The translations under genes and the position numbers were made by a program. A DNA stretch of 64,000 nucleotides from Epinephelus fuscoguttatus (taxonomy: Eukaryota > Chordata > Actinopteri > Perciformes > Serranidae): positions 31,753,449-31,817,448 of the forward strand of contig NC_064773.1 of the NCBI RefSeq assembly GCF_011397635.1, read 5' to 3'. Positions 21,593 through 33,829 of the stretch are shown here, piece by piece. Positions within the stretch are counted from its first letter, which is position 1, and every line of letters begins with the position of its first letter. The notes beneath the pieces are model-generated. The model was not told the origin of the DNA. It worked only from the letters and a program-made list of their open reading frames with translations, and made no database searches.

Positions 21593-22402
21593 AACTATCC
21601 TATTCTATCCATTACTGACGTTGTCTGGCGATAGCCATACTAATCCTGTCTGGACAGCCTATCAGGGCTTTTCCGATTAGCTAGTAACGTTAACGTTAGC
21701 TAGCTAGTCTAACGATAGCTACTAGTTATTTTCGTGTCAACATATTTTGACATCCCCCTAGTTAGCTAAGTGAAAATGTTAGTTGGCACTTGGCAGCATG
21801 TGATAAATGGTCACAGTTTGTCACAACGTTCCACTGTGACATTTCCATTTTTCATAATCAATCTGAGGTAAAGAGTCTAGCATAACATTAATGTTAGCTA
21901 GCTAACGTAGCCAATAAGTTAACGTTAGCTATAAAGACATAACGTTACCTCTTCTTGTGAGTTTCGCGGATAAAGTTGGAAGTTGTCGTTGTGGTGTCCC
22001 TTATTTTGGCTCCACAGATTCTTCTTGGACTCGTCCACAATATAATCTTTAAACCCAAATTTTCTTTGGAGCCTCACTGGCTGCATCATTAGCTGGCAGT
22101 GTCTTGTGCATTTGGCTCTGGTCTGATTTGCGGCGTCCTACCAGGTTGCCAGGTTCACGCGTTTTGCAATCACCCAATCATTTTTCTAACACATAAAGTT
22201 TCAACTAGAATATCGAGAATAATGTGATTAATATTGAATTAAAGCCAAGTCCTTTTGAGTCATCTGCCTCAAGTCAAAGTCAAGTCTCGAATCATGAATA
22301 CAAAGTCAAAGTCGAGTCTTTTATAATCCTTAGTCAAGCAAGTCTCAAGTCATCATATTTGCGACTCGAGTCAAGTCATGTGACTTGAGTCCCCCATCTC
22401 TG

Positions 22403-22410
22403 GTGAGGTG
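22403..22410. repeat. Right 8-bp target duplication of the hAT element
   Basis: GTGAGGTG directly after the right terminus; partner of 14855-14862. Confidence 0.7.
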
Positions 22411-24142
22411 ACTCAAAGTTAATGCAGAGTTCACAAGTATCTCTTGTGAAAATTCATGGGGGAGAGTCCACATTTTTGTGACCCATCCACCACCCCAACC
22501 TGCCTCCTTACAAGACCACTTGTGACTGCTTCCTTGTTTACTCTCAACAGTACATTGGTCAGATGATGTAGCCACTCAAAATAAGTGTGACATGTACAAA
22601 TTTTGGTGCGTTACTTTTCATAGGCAAACATATGAACAGTTTATGAGAACAGCCTGCAAATTACTAGTTATAACCAAACTTACTTATCAAACTTATTTAT
22701 GTATTTATATAACCACAATGAATTGACTAATTTAAATATGTATGATGCAACACACTTGCTTTAAATCCAATAACACCAAAATGTAGGTATTTATTAACAG
22801 GATGCTAGAATAAAAGATTTTATCAAAAGGACAATAACAATAATAATTAGTATACAATGTCACAGTATCAAATTTATATAAACAAATGTATTGGCCCAAA
22901 GTTTAAACTCCCATTCAGTTCAACAAATGAATAAATGTGTAGCTTCCAATAAAACCTTGTTGTCAATTCCAATGTATAAAACCAATTGTATATATACCAG
23001 TAAAATTCAATGAAAATGTGGGCCCACACTCACACACACTCACACACACTCACACACAATGTAGCTCAGTCCGCGTGTACCGTTGCAGGCCTGCTATGTT
23101 GCTTGGGCACGTTGGGGCCTTAAAACTGTGGTTGCCACTTCACCTGTTTCAGATACAAGCATCAAACAAAAGCATGTGCACAATTTGGGGGGTGAGTACT
23201 CACATATCCCAGGGAAACGTAGAGTGGCGAAGAGAGGCAGAGATGGAGGGTGGAGAATGGGACAACGCTCAGCGCGAGTGCAGGAGAATGTGAGGGACAC
23301 AGGGCGCGAAGAACCATCACAGTCCAAGGCACAGCAGCGGGACAGGAAACCAGTCTCTAGTCGTCCACTGGAGAGTTTTCCTGATCTCTCAAACTTGACC
23401 TTGACTGTCCGACTCCTGAATCAACAGGACAGTCTGAGCTACAACGGCCCAACACCATTTCGATTCGAACTAGAAAGAACCTGTCACTCAACTTATGTTA
23501 CCAAGCAACACACAGTTAGCTAATGTCATTCTAGCTAAGCTAACTGCTAGCCGCGATTAGCTACAATATTCGTTTGACACTACAACGGACAGTTATAGTT
23601 CACAAGGAACATGTAGTTACCTCTGACAGATCCAATAAGTACATCCAATGGAATAACTGACCGTTGATCCCGATATCCATGTACATACAACTCACAGTAG
23701 GCTACAGAAATCAGCTTTCCTCAGCCGTGTCCTCAAGCATTCTGATGTTTTACCTCACGCGACCTAACGTCTTCGGTCTTAGTCCCGCCCCTTTACCTTA
23801 GAGCAGATTTAGGTTGGCTAAATATTACAGGCGTACCCAATAACAATCCAAGAAAAGAATGAATGACATTTTGCATCAAACAAGGTAGGCTGTAAGTCTA
23901 GCAACAAGTGTACCATGTAAACATCAAGTAAACCATGCTCATATATGAACTCAGAGCTTGTAACTTGTACATATTAACACATATTTATTCATTGTAAAAC
24001 ATCATGAAATGAACTGTAGTTTATTTATTATATGTAATGTAATGTAATGTAACGTGATCTTATTTATTTAACTTATTTATCTATCAGCTATTTATGAACT
24101 GATTATCAATAGTTCATAATATCCACTGGGCTACATAGTCTA
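22411..24142. other. Gene-free region
   Basis: No supported gene. A CACACT-rich microsatellite lies at 23028-23058. The 146-codon + frame at 23083-23523 is compositionally odd, has no recognisable domain, and overlaps another open frame, so it is not called. Confidence 0.5.
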
Positions 24143-24277
24143 TGGTCACAACCACTTTGAAATGACTTGTTTCACTCTTGCAGTCGATCCAATTGGTCCA
24201 ATAACTTTAAAAAAAATAGTCAGATAACACCAAGTTCAGAAGAGTTGCACGATTAAATCAATTTATCCCCATTCAAA
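24143..24277 (+). repeat. Dispersed repeat family A, copy 3 (3' part)
   Basis: Aligns in order with 28706-28817: a TTTGAAATGACT/TATGAAATAACT motif, ATTGGTCCAATAAC/TTTGGTCCGATAAC, a GTTGCACGATT/GCTGCACAATT motif, then TTTATCCCCATTCAA in both copies. Confidence 0.6.
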
Positions 24278-25639
24278 TTACCAGAGGGCTAAATCAGAAG
24301 TTAGCTGCTCAGCAGGTGAAGCGAGCTGCTTGGAAAGTCGCCTGATGTATGGGCCCCACAATGCAGATGAGTCAGGTAATTTAACGGTGTCCCACTTCCA
24401 ACGCTTTATTCAGTTCTCTTTATACATCCACAGTGTCAGTGTACTCGGCCAATAAATTTGTTTCTGATAACTTTTAAAATGCTCAGTGACTAATGTTAAG
24501 TCACTGTGTTAGGACTTGGTCTTGTCATTCTGAATGTGTGATGTTTCGTGTAGAGTGAGGTGAAAGTGGACTAGAGTATATCCAGGCGTGGCTCTGTGAC
24601 TGCTGACCTTGGAGCTCATTTTTCACTGGTATCAGCAGAGAGAGATCTGCAGCAAAAGTCCGCAGCTGATAGAGACTTTCCCGTCGGCTCTCTGCATTTA
24701 ATTAGATTAAGATTCACTGCGCTTCCCCTTTTCACCTCTCTTAACCAGCTGTCTGTGGAAGACAGTGGATAAATGGCCGGCGGCTGAAAAGTGACTGGAA
24801 CAGTCCGGCTCAGAAAAAGAGGCATAATGCGCTCTGTCTGTCCCCTTGATCTATGGAGCTCTCTGCTTTAGCTCAGCCCAGACAGAACGGAGATCTCTGC
24901 TGAATACCAGCCATTTTGAAGATCAATACAGCCTTGGACAGTGAACAGGGAAAGTTCATTAAGCATGCAAAGACATGTCATGATGAAGACATCTGAGAAC
25001 AAATGCCTGTATTGATTTCTGCGGGGGAGAGACAAGGATTTGAGGGCGGCCCTTAGGGAATTTGCGTGTACACAACATTTGGGTTTTGGCTTTCTTTAGC
25101 AGCTGGAACTCAAACTGCTGAACAAGTGAGTGTCCTTTAATTAACTTCTAAAGTAAAAACAGCAGCGTCCACCATATGAAGTCATTTAAGATATATGATG
25201 TTTACACTGATTGCAATATTCTCGATGTCTGTGCATTACATATTTCCACTAAGTTCAGCCACAGATAGCTTGTAGCGTGGGGAACTTTTGGATCTCCACC
25301 AGAATTTTAAGCAAGTTGTGTGGGCTTGAACAATGTTTGGATGCGCAACATGCATTCAGATTGAGTCACAGGGGGTCTGACAGTTTAAAGCTGCCCTAAT
25401 CAATATTTTTCCAGGAACAATGCATCAAATGATTGATGTGAAAGGTGTTGCTTATAATGACTAACCTACAATTAGATACAGAGCTAAAAGAGAGGGAGAT
25501 GTACATCCATCAGGTGGAAATAAACATGCCGCTATATGAATGCTGATTTTGCTCTTTGTTTACTGGTTTGTTTCAGCAGGCAAGCTGTTTGTTAACACGT
25601 TAATTACGACTATTTAATACAATCTGGTTTCACAGACAT
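24278..25639. other. Unique-looking non-coding DNA
   Basis: No supported gene or repeat with another copy in the window. 24540-25130 is balanced in composition and free of simple repeats. A comparison between fish genomes could show whether it is a conserved non-coding element. Confidence 0.4.
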
Positions 25640-26230
25640 ACATGAAAAGACCACAACCTCTTAACACCGCATAATGTGTTGATGGCACATATTGTGTTAA
25701 AATTACATGCAGGCTCCACAGAAACACCGCCAATGGAAATTCAATTAGGATCCTTTGTCATGGTGGACACACAAATTTCCTGGTTCACACACTGGGCAGT
25801 GGTTAATCTTATGACTCCACAGGTACTGTAACAGTCCATTCTTATTCTCATGGTGTCAAATATTGCAGCTTTGTCACACCCCTTTGCATGTGATATCTAT
25901 GCCAAAGTCTGAGACACACCAGGCTTTCAACGAACTCCAACGTAAACCCATCTGACAGCAACAGCTGTGTTGGATGAGAGGGACGGGAGCTGGATGGCTA
26001 AAACAAAACTGGACTTGAAATCAGCAGCCCGCAGTTTGTATCCCGTGTGAAACTAAAAGTCAGTGTTGCTTTAATATAGTATTATGCAAGTAATATAGCG
26101 TGACATAATTACATCACATTACATAACCAATGTACTTATTTAAAGCCAAAATGTGATCTTTTTTCTAAACCTAACCAAGTAGTTTTAATTCCTAAATGTA
26201 ACCACGACCATTTCATTACATTTTCCATGT
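25640..26230 (+). repeat. Dispersed repeat family B, copy 1
   Basis: Shares ordered blocks with 30828-31205: TGTGTTAAAATTA, then TTTGTCATGGTGGACACACAAA, then GGGAGGGG/GGGACGGGAG, a TCCCGTGTGAAAC/TCCTGTGTGAAAC block, then a run of CCTAACCAAGTAG-like sequence. No coding capacity. It resembles the degenerate repeats at 45.4-46.3 kb, which also end in a GTCCCGTGTG block. Confidence 0.6.
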
Positions 26231-28559
26231 CTTACCATGTGTTTCAGCTGTGAGTCACATAGAGATGCTAAAGAGTGCGTCCAGACAAGCTAACTAGCTA
26301 ACAAACAACATAAACAAATAACAGATGCTAACTACATACCCATAGCTGTCAAGTCTCCCGTTTTGGCCAGGAATTAGTATTTTCCCGTAAATCTCCCGTA
26401 TTGTAATATAATTTTTTAAAAAAAAAAACAACATTCCTCTGCCTCTCCAAGCTGAACTCTGTCACTAGCCTCGTGAGAACTGCCACCTGCAGTAGCCTGG
26501 GTGGCAGTTGTCGTGAGGTTAGTGTCAACAGCAGGTCTGGTTGACAAGTGGTTATTTTAGATTTCCTGTACACCCAGGGGCGGTTTTTGCTATGGGCAAT
26601 GTGTGTGACCGCCCAGGGCCCAATCTCTTCACAACATGTGAAACACTGCTTTCACATGTTTTTTTTGTTTTGCTTTTTTTGGAGGGCACACGAGCGCTAT
26701 AAAATGTTACACAGTATGTAAATAGGTTCTCCTCTTTGGAGTGAGATTGTTTACCTCGTCTTCAGAAGACATTTTGAAGGACTAGTGTTAGTGTCAATAC
26801 AACAAAAACACGATTGGAGAAAAGTACTGAAGCATTGGTTTGTATTGGAAATTATGTAACCCTACTGGCATATCCTTTTATTTATCTGTTTGATTTTAGT
26901 AAATGACTAATTGATAGTTTTGGCAGTACAGAGCAGCTGTTTTCTGGTCAGCGTCCTGCAAAAGCCTTGGCCCTCACGAGTTTTGTATGCCATTTTTCAG
27001 AGCAAACATTATCTACAAATGTCTTACTGTATGACCACAGAAAAAAAGCCACATAGCAGAAAAGGCTTGTTAAAAACAGAGTGGGCCAAGCAAGTGCTAC
27101 TCAGTTCCTTGAAAGGTTGTCCTCTTTGAGATTTGCTAGTGACAGTGAGCATATTTTGAGTGAAATATGTGAATGCAAGATAAGCTGAAAATAAATCCTG
27201 AATGCCCAATGATATGCAGCCAGGAATTATGAAATCACTGAAAACTTAGGAAAACTGTGTGTTGTAAAGCTGCAGGGAGCTGATAGTGTTATTATTTTTT
27301 GCCTTCCTTGCGTGGCTGCCATTTAAAAAAAAAAAAAAAAAAGTCTGTTTGCAGGGGCAGAGGGCTTTGGAGATAAAGCTTTTATGAACTCCAGATAAAA
27401 GAAAAGACAGCTGCAGCACAGTGCGGAGGGTCTTCAAAAGCCTGCAAATTCCTTTAAAGCATCGAGCATATCACATCAAACAAACAGCAATCATTAGCTC
27501 TGTCACTGTTAGGTTTCACATCATGATTGCAATAATCACACCGTTGTATAATTCATTAGTCTTCAGTAGCCATCTTCAAACCACAGCTAATAACAGCTGT
27601 CAGGGATGATGTTCCCAACAAACCCAACAGATTGTATCATCAGAAAGACTCTGTGTGAAGTGAGCTAGGAACAGATGTATAAATGATTTATAATGCATAT
27701 CAACTGTAAAATGATATAATCAAATGTAAGTGGCACTTCAGTCCAAGCAGGCGTGCAGGCTGTTAATTGTCATCAGAACAAAGCAGGCTGAGAAGCATTC
27801 TGAAAACACTAACAGGAACATTACTGTACATTACATATGCTGTAAAGATTATACATGCATTATGTATTTCGAGAATCACTACACATACTGTACCATGCAG
27901 TCACAACTGAGATTTACATCACAGACCGTAGCCTCCATCATAGTGGGCGCAGCTGTCATCCCTGATATTCCTCTCTAATCTTATCTCGTGCCTGTCATGG
28001 GAAACCTGCAGCTGTGCTTCATTCAGAGCCTGCTGTCTCTCTGTGGGGCGGTGCAGAAGGTTCAGTGTTAACACCTGCGAATGGTAAAGCCTGTATAAGT
28101 GCTGGTTTAAAGCAAGATCTCAACCAGCAGTCTCATCTAAATTAAAAGCAGAGAACAGAGATGACCAGGCTGCTCAGTTCCACAGTGTTGTGTGTACCTC
28201 AGCAGTAGAGAGACTCTCAGCATTTCCCTTTTTCACTGTTAGTGGAAGATAGGGGGAGTTTCGTAGGTTGGGGGTCATGCATTAAGCCATATGTGGAGGA
28301 CAGTCCTGTCTCTGTTTACCACTTTTGTGAAACCATGAGAGACTGGAAAGATACCCTCCTCTCAAAAAGGTGTTTTTCTTATTTTTATGCTCCCTAAAAT
28401 GTCTGACCTTGACTTTAGTGCTTTGTATCTTTGCAAAGTTTGTCACCAGAGAGGTGTTTCCATATTCCTCTACTGAAGGGGGTGATGTCAGTGCAGTACC
28501 CTAAAATCTGAGATTTAAATGTATCCTGAGCAAGCTAGATTACATCAAATTAGATCAAA
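26231..28559. other. Gene-free region
   Basis: No supported gene. Poly(A) and poly(T) runs occur at 26416-26428 and 27325-27341. Short frames have no recognisable features. Confidence 0.5.
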
Positions 28560-28820
28560 CCCCCAGGAAGTGTGCCAGGCTTTAAAGGCAATTTTCATAG
28601 TGGCCAAACAGTATAATTACACCGTCACATGATGTCCTGTGGCCCGAAAAGACTTTTCTTCATTGACTTACATGGCGAAAGGGACGTCTGCAATTTTTTG
28701 AGCATCACAACCCTTATGAAATAACTCATTTCACCATCAGGATTTAATCCATTTGGTCCGATAACATTTGGTAAGTCTAGAGAAGCTGCACAATTGAATC
28801 ATTTATCCCCATTCAAGACA
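28560..28820 (+). repeat. Dispersed repeat family A, copy 2 (longest)
   Basis: Carries both the 5' block shared with 14407-14530 (CCCCCAGGAAGTGTGC) and the 3' block shared with 24143-24277 (TTTATCCCCATTCAA), which links those two fragments into one family. No open frame of note. Confidence 0.6.
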
Positions 28821-29104
28821 GAACCAAAAGCAGCTATCTCCACCGCCACAAGTCTCTAGTGCGCCCTCTCTACAGGTCTCACAGTACGGAAGCTGTGCCG
28901 ATCTTCCCCGGATCATCTGGGTAATATTATACAGGGCAGTTGAACCATTTTGGCTTCATGCGCCACTAAGCAGCTTAAACATCTGTGGATGAAATATGTC
29001 ACTAATACAAAGTAGTGTAGTGTGAGCGGTGATGGAGGAACCCATGAAAGACCCATGAAACCTCAAGCGCAGAGCAAACTTGTCAGTGCAATGATCAGAG
29101 TTAG

Positions 29105-29667
29105 GCCGGAATTCTGCTGGATGCGTGTCCATTGCGGAACGGCTGCGCTGGTTATCCGCTGTGTGCTCCCCCGTCCGTCAACACCCACTGGCTGCGTTTG
29201 TGGTGCGGAGCGGTGCAGCTCCGCCGGACAGCGGGAGTCATGAGGACCCACGAGATCTCGCGAATTCACGCATCATCGTGCAATATAACAAGATGCATAT
29301 ATGATATATTAAATGGGTCATATATGATTTTATGGTTTTGCACCTCCATGATTAACATCTCCTCATCCATGGTGTCAGCGGGGTGAAATGACGTCTGAAA
29401 ACCTCTGACCTGTTGACTTCAGGCCTGCCTCCGCCCATTATGATGTTTTCAAGGTGTAGTGCAGGAAAATATAATCCACCGTGAACACTGTGTATCCTCC
29501 TGTGTATCTGTTGCGGAGGACTCCGGAGCACCGCAGCTGTGGCGGAGCCGGATCGCAGCACAGCCACAGCCGGTTGAAGCACACACATTGACTACAATTG
29601 AAATGTATCAGCTCCGTTGCCGTTAGGGAGCACAGACGCAACCCACACGCATCTGGTGGAAATTGGG
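29105..29667. mobile_element. GC-rich inverted-repeat DNA element
   Basis: Both ends contain inverted copies of GATGCGTG followed by a TTGCG motif (left about 29118-29140; right the reverse complement near 29632-29652), inside longer imperfect complementarity. The interior is rich in CCGG/CGG words unlike its AT-rich surroundings. The flanks share GTTAG (left 29100-29104, right about 29668-29672), possibly the core of a target duplication. No transposase is encoded. Confidence 0.5.
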
Positions 29668-29672
29668 GGTTA

Positions 29673-30827
29673 GCCTTAGCATGTTTAAAGTTTTAATAGC
29701 AAACATGCTCAGAGCATGCAGTTTGGACCCTAGAGCTTCCTTCCACTATCTACCAAAAACCCCATTGGAACAGATACCATTGTATGTTTTATTGTATGTA
29801 CTATTACTCTGCTTGCCTGTCGCAAAAACAAAAAAGTTTTCTAGGTTCTGGGTTTGCTTTCACAGTATCCAGCCCACTGAATATGTGCATATTTGACCCA
29901 CAGACTTAAGACTGTGATGCAGAGCTTGCAGCATGTGCATACAAATACAAATAACTTGAGTGTGCATTTTCTCAAAGCAGTGTTTCACATGTTGTGAGGA
30001 ATTGTTAACCTAGCAGTAATGTCAGTATCATCTGTTGATGTAATTAAGAAATGAAGAGTGGAGGGGAGATAGCTGGTGTTTACCCCCCACTCTGCCTGAC
30101 ATCAGCACTTTCCTCAGGCCATTTCTGGGCAGTTAGAGGAGCATTAACATTCACTCCTGACAGGATGGACCTCTTGCTCACAAAGATAAGGAATAAATAG
30201 CCTCATCAGTTTTCATATAGCATGCTTTTTGTGTCTGTGCCATGTGTGGACAATGTGATTACAGAGGAGAGTGTCTGCTGCCATTAAACCAGCTGCAGCA
30301 CAATCAAAGTGGAGAATGGGATTTTTCCTCATAAGAAAACTTGACTCCATGTTTGTACATGGGAGACCAGGTGCTATACTTGCTTCACTTCCCTAAATTT
30401 GAAACATGTTTGAGAAGTAACATGGATTTTGGAAGTAGAAAAGCCAGCTGCACCAGCCTGTATGCACTGAAAGGGAAAATCAGTGACCACACAGCTTGTT
30501 GTGGTTAGGTTGATGTCTGTGTGTTGAGTACAATTAGCCTAGCTTAGCACAAAGACTGAAAGCAGAGGAAACAGCCTGGCTCTGCTCTAAGTTAAAAAAA
30601 AAATGCATCTACCAGCCACTCTAAAGCTCACTGATTAACATGTTGTATCTATTTCTGCACACAGACAGAAATGTGTAACAAGTCGTGACTTTAAAGGGGG
30701 TTATGTAGATTACTGGGACTTTCTAGACAAACTGATCAGAAAGAATAAAAAATGAGTTACAACATGTAAATCAGTGAGCTTTATAAGTGTTGGTACAGCT
30801 GGGTCTCATAGAAATAGGCCCATGTAA
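29673..30827. other. Gene-free region
   Basis: No supported gene, RNA or repeat pairing seen. Confidence 0.5.
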
Positions 30828-31205
30828 AATGAACACGAAGTCTTAACAGCACATTATGTAGCAGTGATCACAAAATGTGTTAAAATTATGAGCTGGCAAC
30901 ATGAAAACAATCCCAATGCAAACTTTATGAGGACTTTTTGTCATGGTGGACACACAAAGTATGTATAAAAAAGCAAGAAAGTTTGCACAGGGTTAGAGGG
31001 AGGGGTGGTGGATGGGTCAAACAAACATGGACTTTCGATTAGGAGTCCGCTGTTGATGTCCTGTGTGAAACCAACTTTACGACTATACAAGGTACTTGAC
31101 GTAACGATAGTTAACATCACTAACATCCCATATGTAGTTATTTTAACCCAAACCATGATCTTTTCCTAAATTAACTAAGTATTTATTTTCCCTAAACCTA
31201 AGGGA
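30828..31205 (+). repeat. Dispersed repeat family B, copy 2
   Basis: Shorter and diverged relative of 25640-26230 in the same orientation. The best block is the 20-odd bases around GTCATGGTGGACACACAAA (30940-30958). Confidence 0.6.
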
Positions 31206-32756
31206 CCATTCTTTACTTATCAGAGGAGGGGTAACAGCCAGGATTAGCATGTACATAATGTTGGTATTACCAAATAAACTGCAGCTTACACAACAGTGAC
31301 AGCAGCAGCTGGCCAGAATAATACCCGTAATAATACTAATAACAATAACAACTTGGCATGGTGGATGTTATTAGATTTTAAAAACTTAACCGTTCAGTGT
31401 TTGACAGTTATAAATTTAAAATGTAAAAAAACCCAAAATCCTTTGGCATTGGTTTTCTAATATATATGCAGGAGCACTGAATTTAATGTTTTTTTTTTTT
31501 TACAGAATCTGATTAGTACAAATTGTTTCTTTTTGACAAAACTTTGAATGAGAAATAAAGAATAAAATGCTTTTTGGCAAATTATCACTATTTTAAGCTT
31601 GGATTTGGTTATGTTTCCTGATGGTAGCATTTATATAAATGCTGTAACCTAATTTGTTTTAAATCAAATCAAATCAAATCAAATCAAATTAAATCAAGCC
31701 TCTCAAACCCACTGGCAGGTTTTGGGGTTAAGATACTACTTAAGAACTATATCCAGAGCACCCCAGTAGCGTCATGGTTCTGGGACGTACCACATGGTAT
31801 TAACCATTTGACTCTAAGTTAATAAATAAGGCCAAATATTGATCTAAAAAGAGAATAATTGATTTCATCTTGAAACTTTTGTGCGTTGCAGTTGACCCAT
31901 CAACAAGGTTACTAGCCTAACAAGCAGAATTCACAAAACAGTACTGCATCCATGTGTTTGCAGATATGGGAAACTTCAACCCAAATTCAAACCTTCTACT
32001 GACTTTTATTTTCGAAAATATTTTGAAAATGAAAACAAGTAACAACTGGCCTCAAGCTCCTTTTGTGTCCTTTCTTGCATCTGAGCAGCAAATGAAGTCT
32101 ATGAATGGAGCACTGAGTGACAGTTAAGAAACAGTATTGCTAGTAAGTTGCATCAGAGCCGCTCTGTGACAAAGAGCTAACATCCAAGGTGTTAACTCTG
32201 CTCTGGGATATGTCTACTAATATGTTAGGGATCTGAATTTCTTTGATACTGTGGGAGATCCTCTGGTGACCCAAGTTGTGGAATATCTGACTGGTTTGTT
32301 CAGTGAAGTAAGAGCAGCAGTTTGATCTGCTATAGTCTGATTCATCAGATAGACTGTGGCTATAGGCCTGCCACTGGGCCACTGATTTCAGCCGGTTTTC
32401 TCCCTTCTTTCCATTATTTGCATGTTACCGTTTACAAATCCTCTTTGCTACGGGAAACAGCACCCCCTGAGCTGACAACTTACATGCTGAAAAGTGTAAT
32501 GTTTTGACAAAGACTTGGACTGTGCAATAAGGCATGTCTGCTTTGTTCTTTCGGTGAATTGCTGTAAAGACCTACAAAAAATAAAAGCACATGTGAATGC
32601 ACCTCAGAACAGCCCAGATTTTGTATCAAAGGGCCCGATGTTTATCCATTTTTTTTTATCACAGTCAGTCAGAGTTGATTTGCAACAATTTTTTTACCAT
32701 GACAGCAGCATGCGCAAGTAACACTGATTTCTCTAATGCACCAATCCACTCCACCT
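31206..32756. other. Gene-free region with an (AAATC)n tract
   Basis: No supported gene. 31662-31690 is a perfect five-base (AAATC) tandem, which may be the reverse-strand tail of a lost retroposon. Confidence 0.5.
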
Positions 32757-32926
32757 GGGGCAGCTGTGGCTCAGAAGGTAGAGCGGGTTTTCCACTAACT
32801 GAAATATAGGCGGTTTGATCCCTGACTCCTCCAGTCTGCATGTCAAAGTATCCTTGAGCAAGTTACTGAACCCCAAATTGCTGCCAATAGCTGTTCCATT
32901 GGTGTGTGAGTGTGTTAAAGTTCAAC
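32757..32926 (+). mobile_element. tRNA-derived SINE
   Basis: Starts GGGGCAGCTGTGGCTCAGAA with a pol III A box (TGGCTCAGAAGGTAG, 32766-32780) and a B box (GGTTTGATCCC, 32812-32822) at tRNA-like spacing. A non-tRNA body follows (CCTTGAGCAAGTTACTGAAC, then CTGTTCCATTGGTGTGTGAG). It ends abruptly where Tc1-like sequence starts. The B box departs from GGTTCGANNCC by one base. Confidence 0.75.
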
Positions 32927-32992
32927 TGCTTGTTAGCGCAAATAGCTAATCAGCCTGTCATGTGGCAGCAACTCAATGCATTTAGGCATGTA

Positions 32993-33027
32993 GAACTTCA
33001 GCAGGTCAAGACGACCTGCTGAAGTTC
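32993..33027. repeat. Perfect 15-bp-arm palindrome in the Tc1 leader
   Basis: GAACTTCAGCAGGTC (32993-33007), a 5-base spacer, and its exact reverse complement (33013-33027), just before the transposase start at 33043. Confidence 0.9.
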
Positions 33028-33042
33028 AAACTGAGCATCAGA

Positions 33043-33829
33043 ATGGGGAAGAAAGGAGATTTAAGTGACTTTGAACGCAGCATGATTGCTGGTGCCAGAG
33101 GGGCTGGTCTGAGTATTTCAGAAACTGCTGATCTACTGGGATTTTCATGCACAACCATCTCTAGGGTTTACAGAGGATGTTCCGAAAAAGAGAAAATATC
33201 CAGTGAGCAGCAGTTCTCTGGGTGAAAATGCCTTGTTGATGCCAGAGGTCAGAGGAGAATGGTCAGACTGGTTCAAGGTGATAGAAAGGCAACATTAACT
33301 CAAATAACCACTCGTTACAACCAAGTTATGCAGAAAACCATCTCTGAACCAACAACATGTCGAACCTTGAAGCAGATGGGCTACAGCAGCAGCAAACCAC
33401 TCCGGGCGTCACTCCTGTCAGCTAAGAACAGGAAACTGAGTCTACAATTCATACAGGCTCACCAAAATTAGACAATTAAAGATGATGGGTCTCCATTTCT
33501 GCTGCAAACATTCAGATGGTAGGGTCAGAATTTGGCATAAACAACATGAAAGCATGGATCCATTCTGCCTTGTATCAATGGTTCAGGCTGGTGGTGATGG
33601 TGTAATGGTGTGGGGGATATTTTCTTGGCACACTTTGGGCCCCTTAGTACCAACTGAGTATTGTTTAAATGCCACAGCCAACCTGAGTATTATGGCTGAC
33701 CATTTCCACCCCTTTATGACCAAGGCTCAGATCATCTCAAACTGGTTTTTTGAACGTGACAATGAGTTCACTCAGCAGCTTTGCTACAATCCGGCATGTT
33801 TACAGAGATGTACGATCGATGTTCATTAA
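33043..33829 (+). pseudogene. Tc1-like transposase pseudogene
   Basis: Three open pieces in order: 33043-33225 (first HTH of the paired-like domain, SETADLLGFSCTTISRVYRG), 33259-33471 (second HTH and linker) and 33482-33829 (DDE core remnant with VMVWGIFSW). A stop follows QQFSG and another follows AHQN. Segments that should carry the first and second catalytic aspartates are deleted: the text passes straight from the linker region to GLHFCCKHSDGRVRIW, and from PFMTKAQ to ISNWFFE. The 3' end degenerates after FERDNEF. It cannot be active. Confidence 0.8.

Larger units (their letters stand above)
15819..22089 (-). pseudogene. hAT-family transposase (BED finger, hAT core, hATC), multiply broken
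   Basis: Exons by eye on -: 22089-21949 (BED-type zinc finger, FGFKDYIVDES then RDTTTTTSNFIR), 19892-18518 (core; HIICDSATN near its middle) and 16267-15819 (hATC dimerisation region, ASSAPVERVFSHGG). Junction frames agree: HKKR|YEEYL across intron 1 (AGGTAACG donor, GTTGACAG acceptor) and MIK|DLILKEA across intron 2 (AAGGTGTG donor, TTATCAG acceptor). Damage: about 2 nt missing in the TGTG of the finger exon, which removes a key Cys; a frame change near 19560; one at the A9 run 19382-19390; an in-frame stop near 18724; and a frame change near 18608. It cannot make a full transposase. Confidence 0.85.
14863..22402 (-). mobile_element. Decayed autonomous hAT transposon with nested LINEs
   Basis: A 7,540-bp unit starts CAGACATAGGGGAAAGTCAC and ends with the reverse complement of CAGAGATGGGGGACTCAAGT. 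Both ends are followed inward by many AAGTC/CAAGTC motifs. Flanking 8-mers GTGAGGAC and GTGAGGTG form a weathered hAT-type 8-bp duplication. Inside lies a broken BED-finger hAT transposase gene on the minus strand (22089 to 15819). Its introns hold a 5'-truncated L2 on + (about 16300-18375) and a LINE 3' fragment on - (about 20729-21592). Subtracting these, the original element was about 4.6 kb, a usual size for an autonomous hAT. Confidence 0.85.

Noticed and set aside
23083-23523. 146-codon + frame
   Set aside because: No domain-like segment, overlaps another open frame, no promoter or splice context.
32757-32830. Functional tRNA gene
   Set aside because: A and B boxes are present but no consistent cloverleaf or anticodon arm follows, and the sequence continues into a SINE body.
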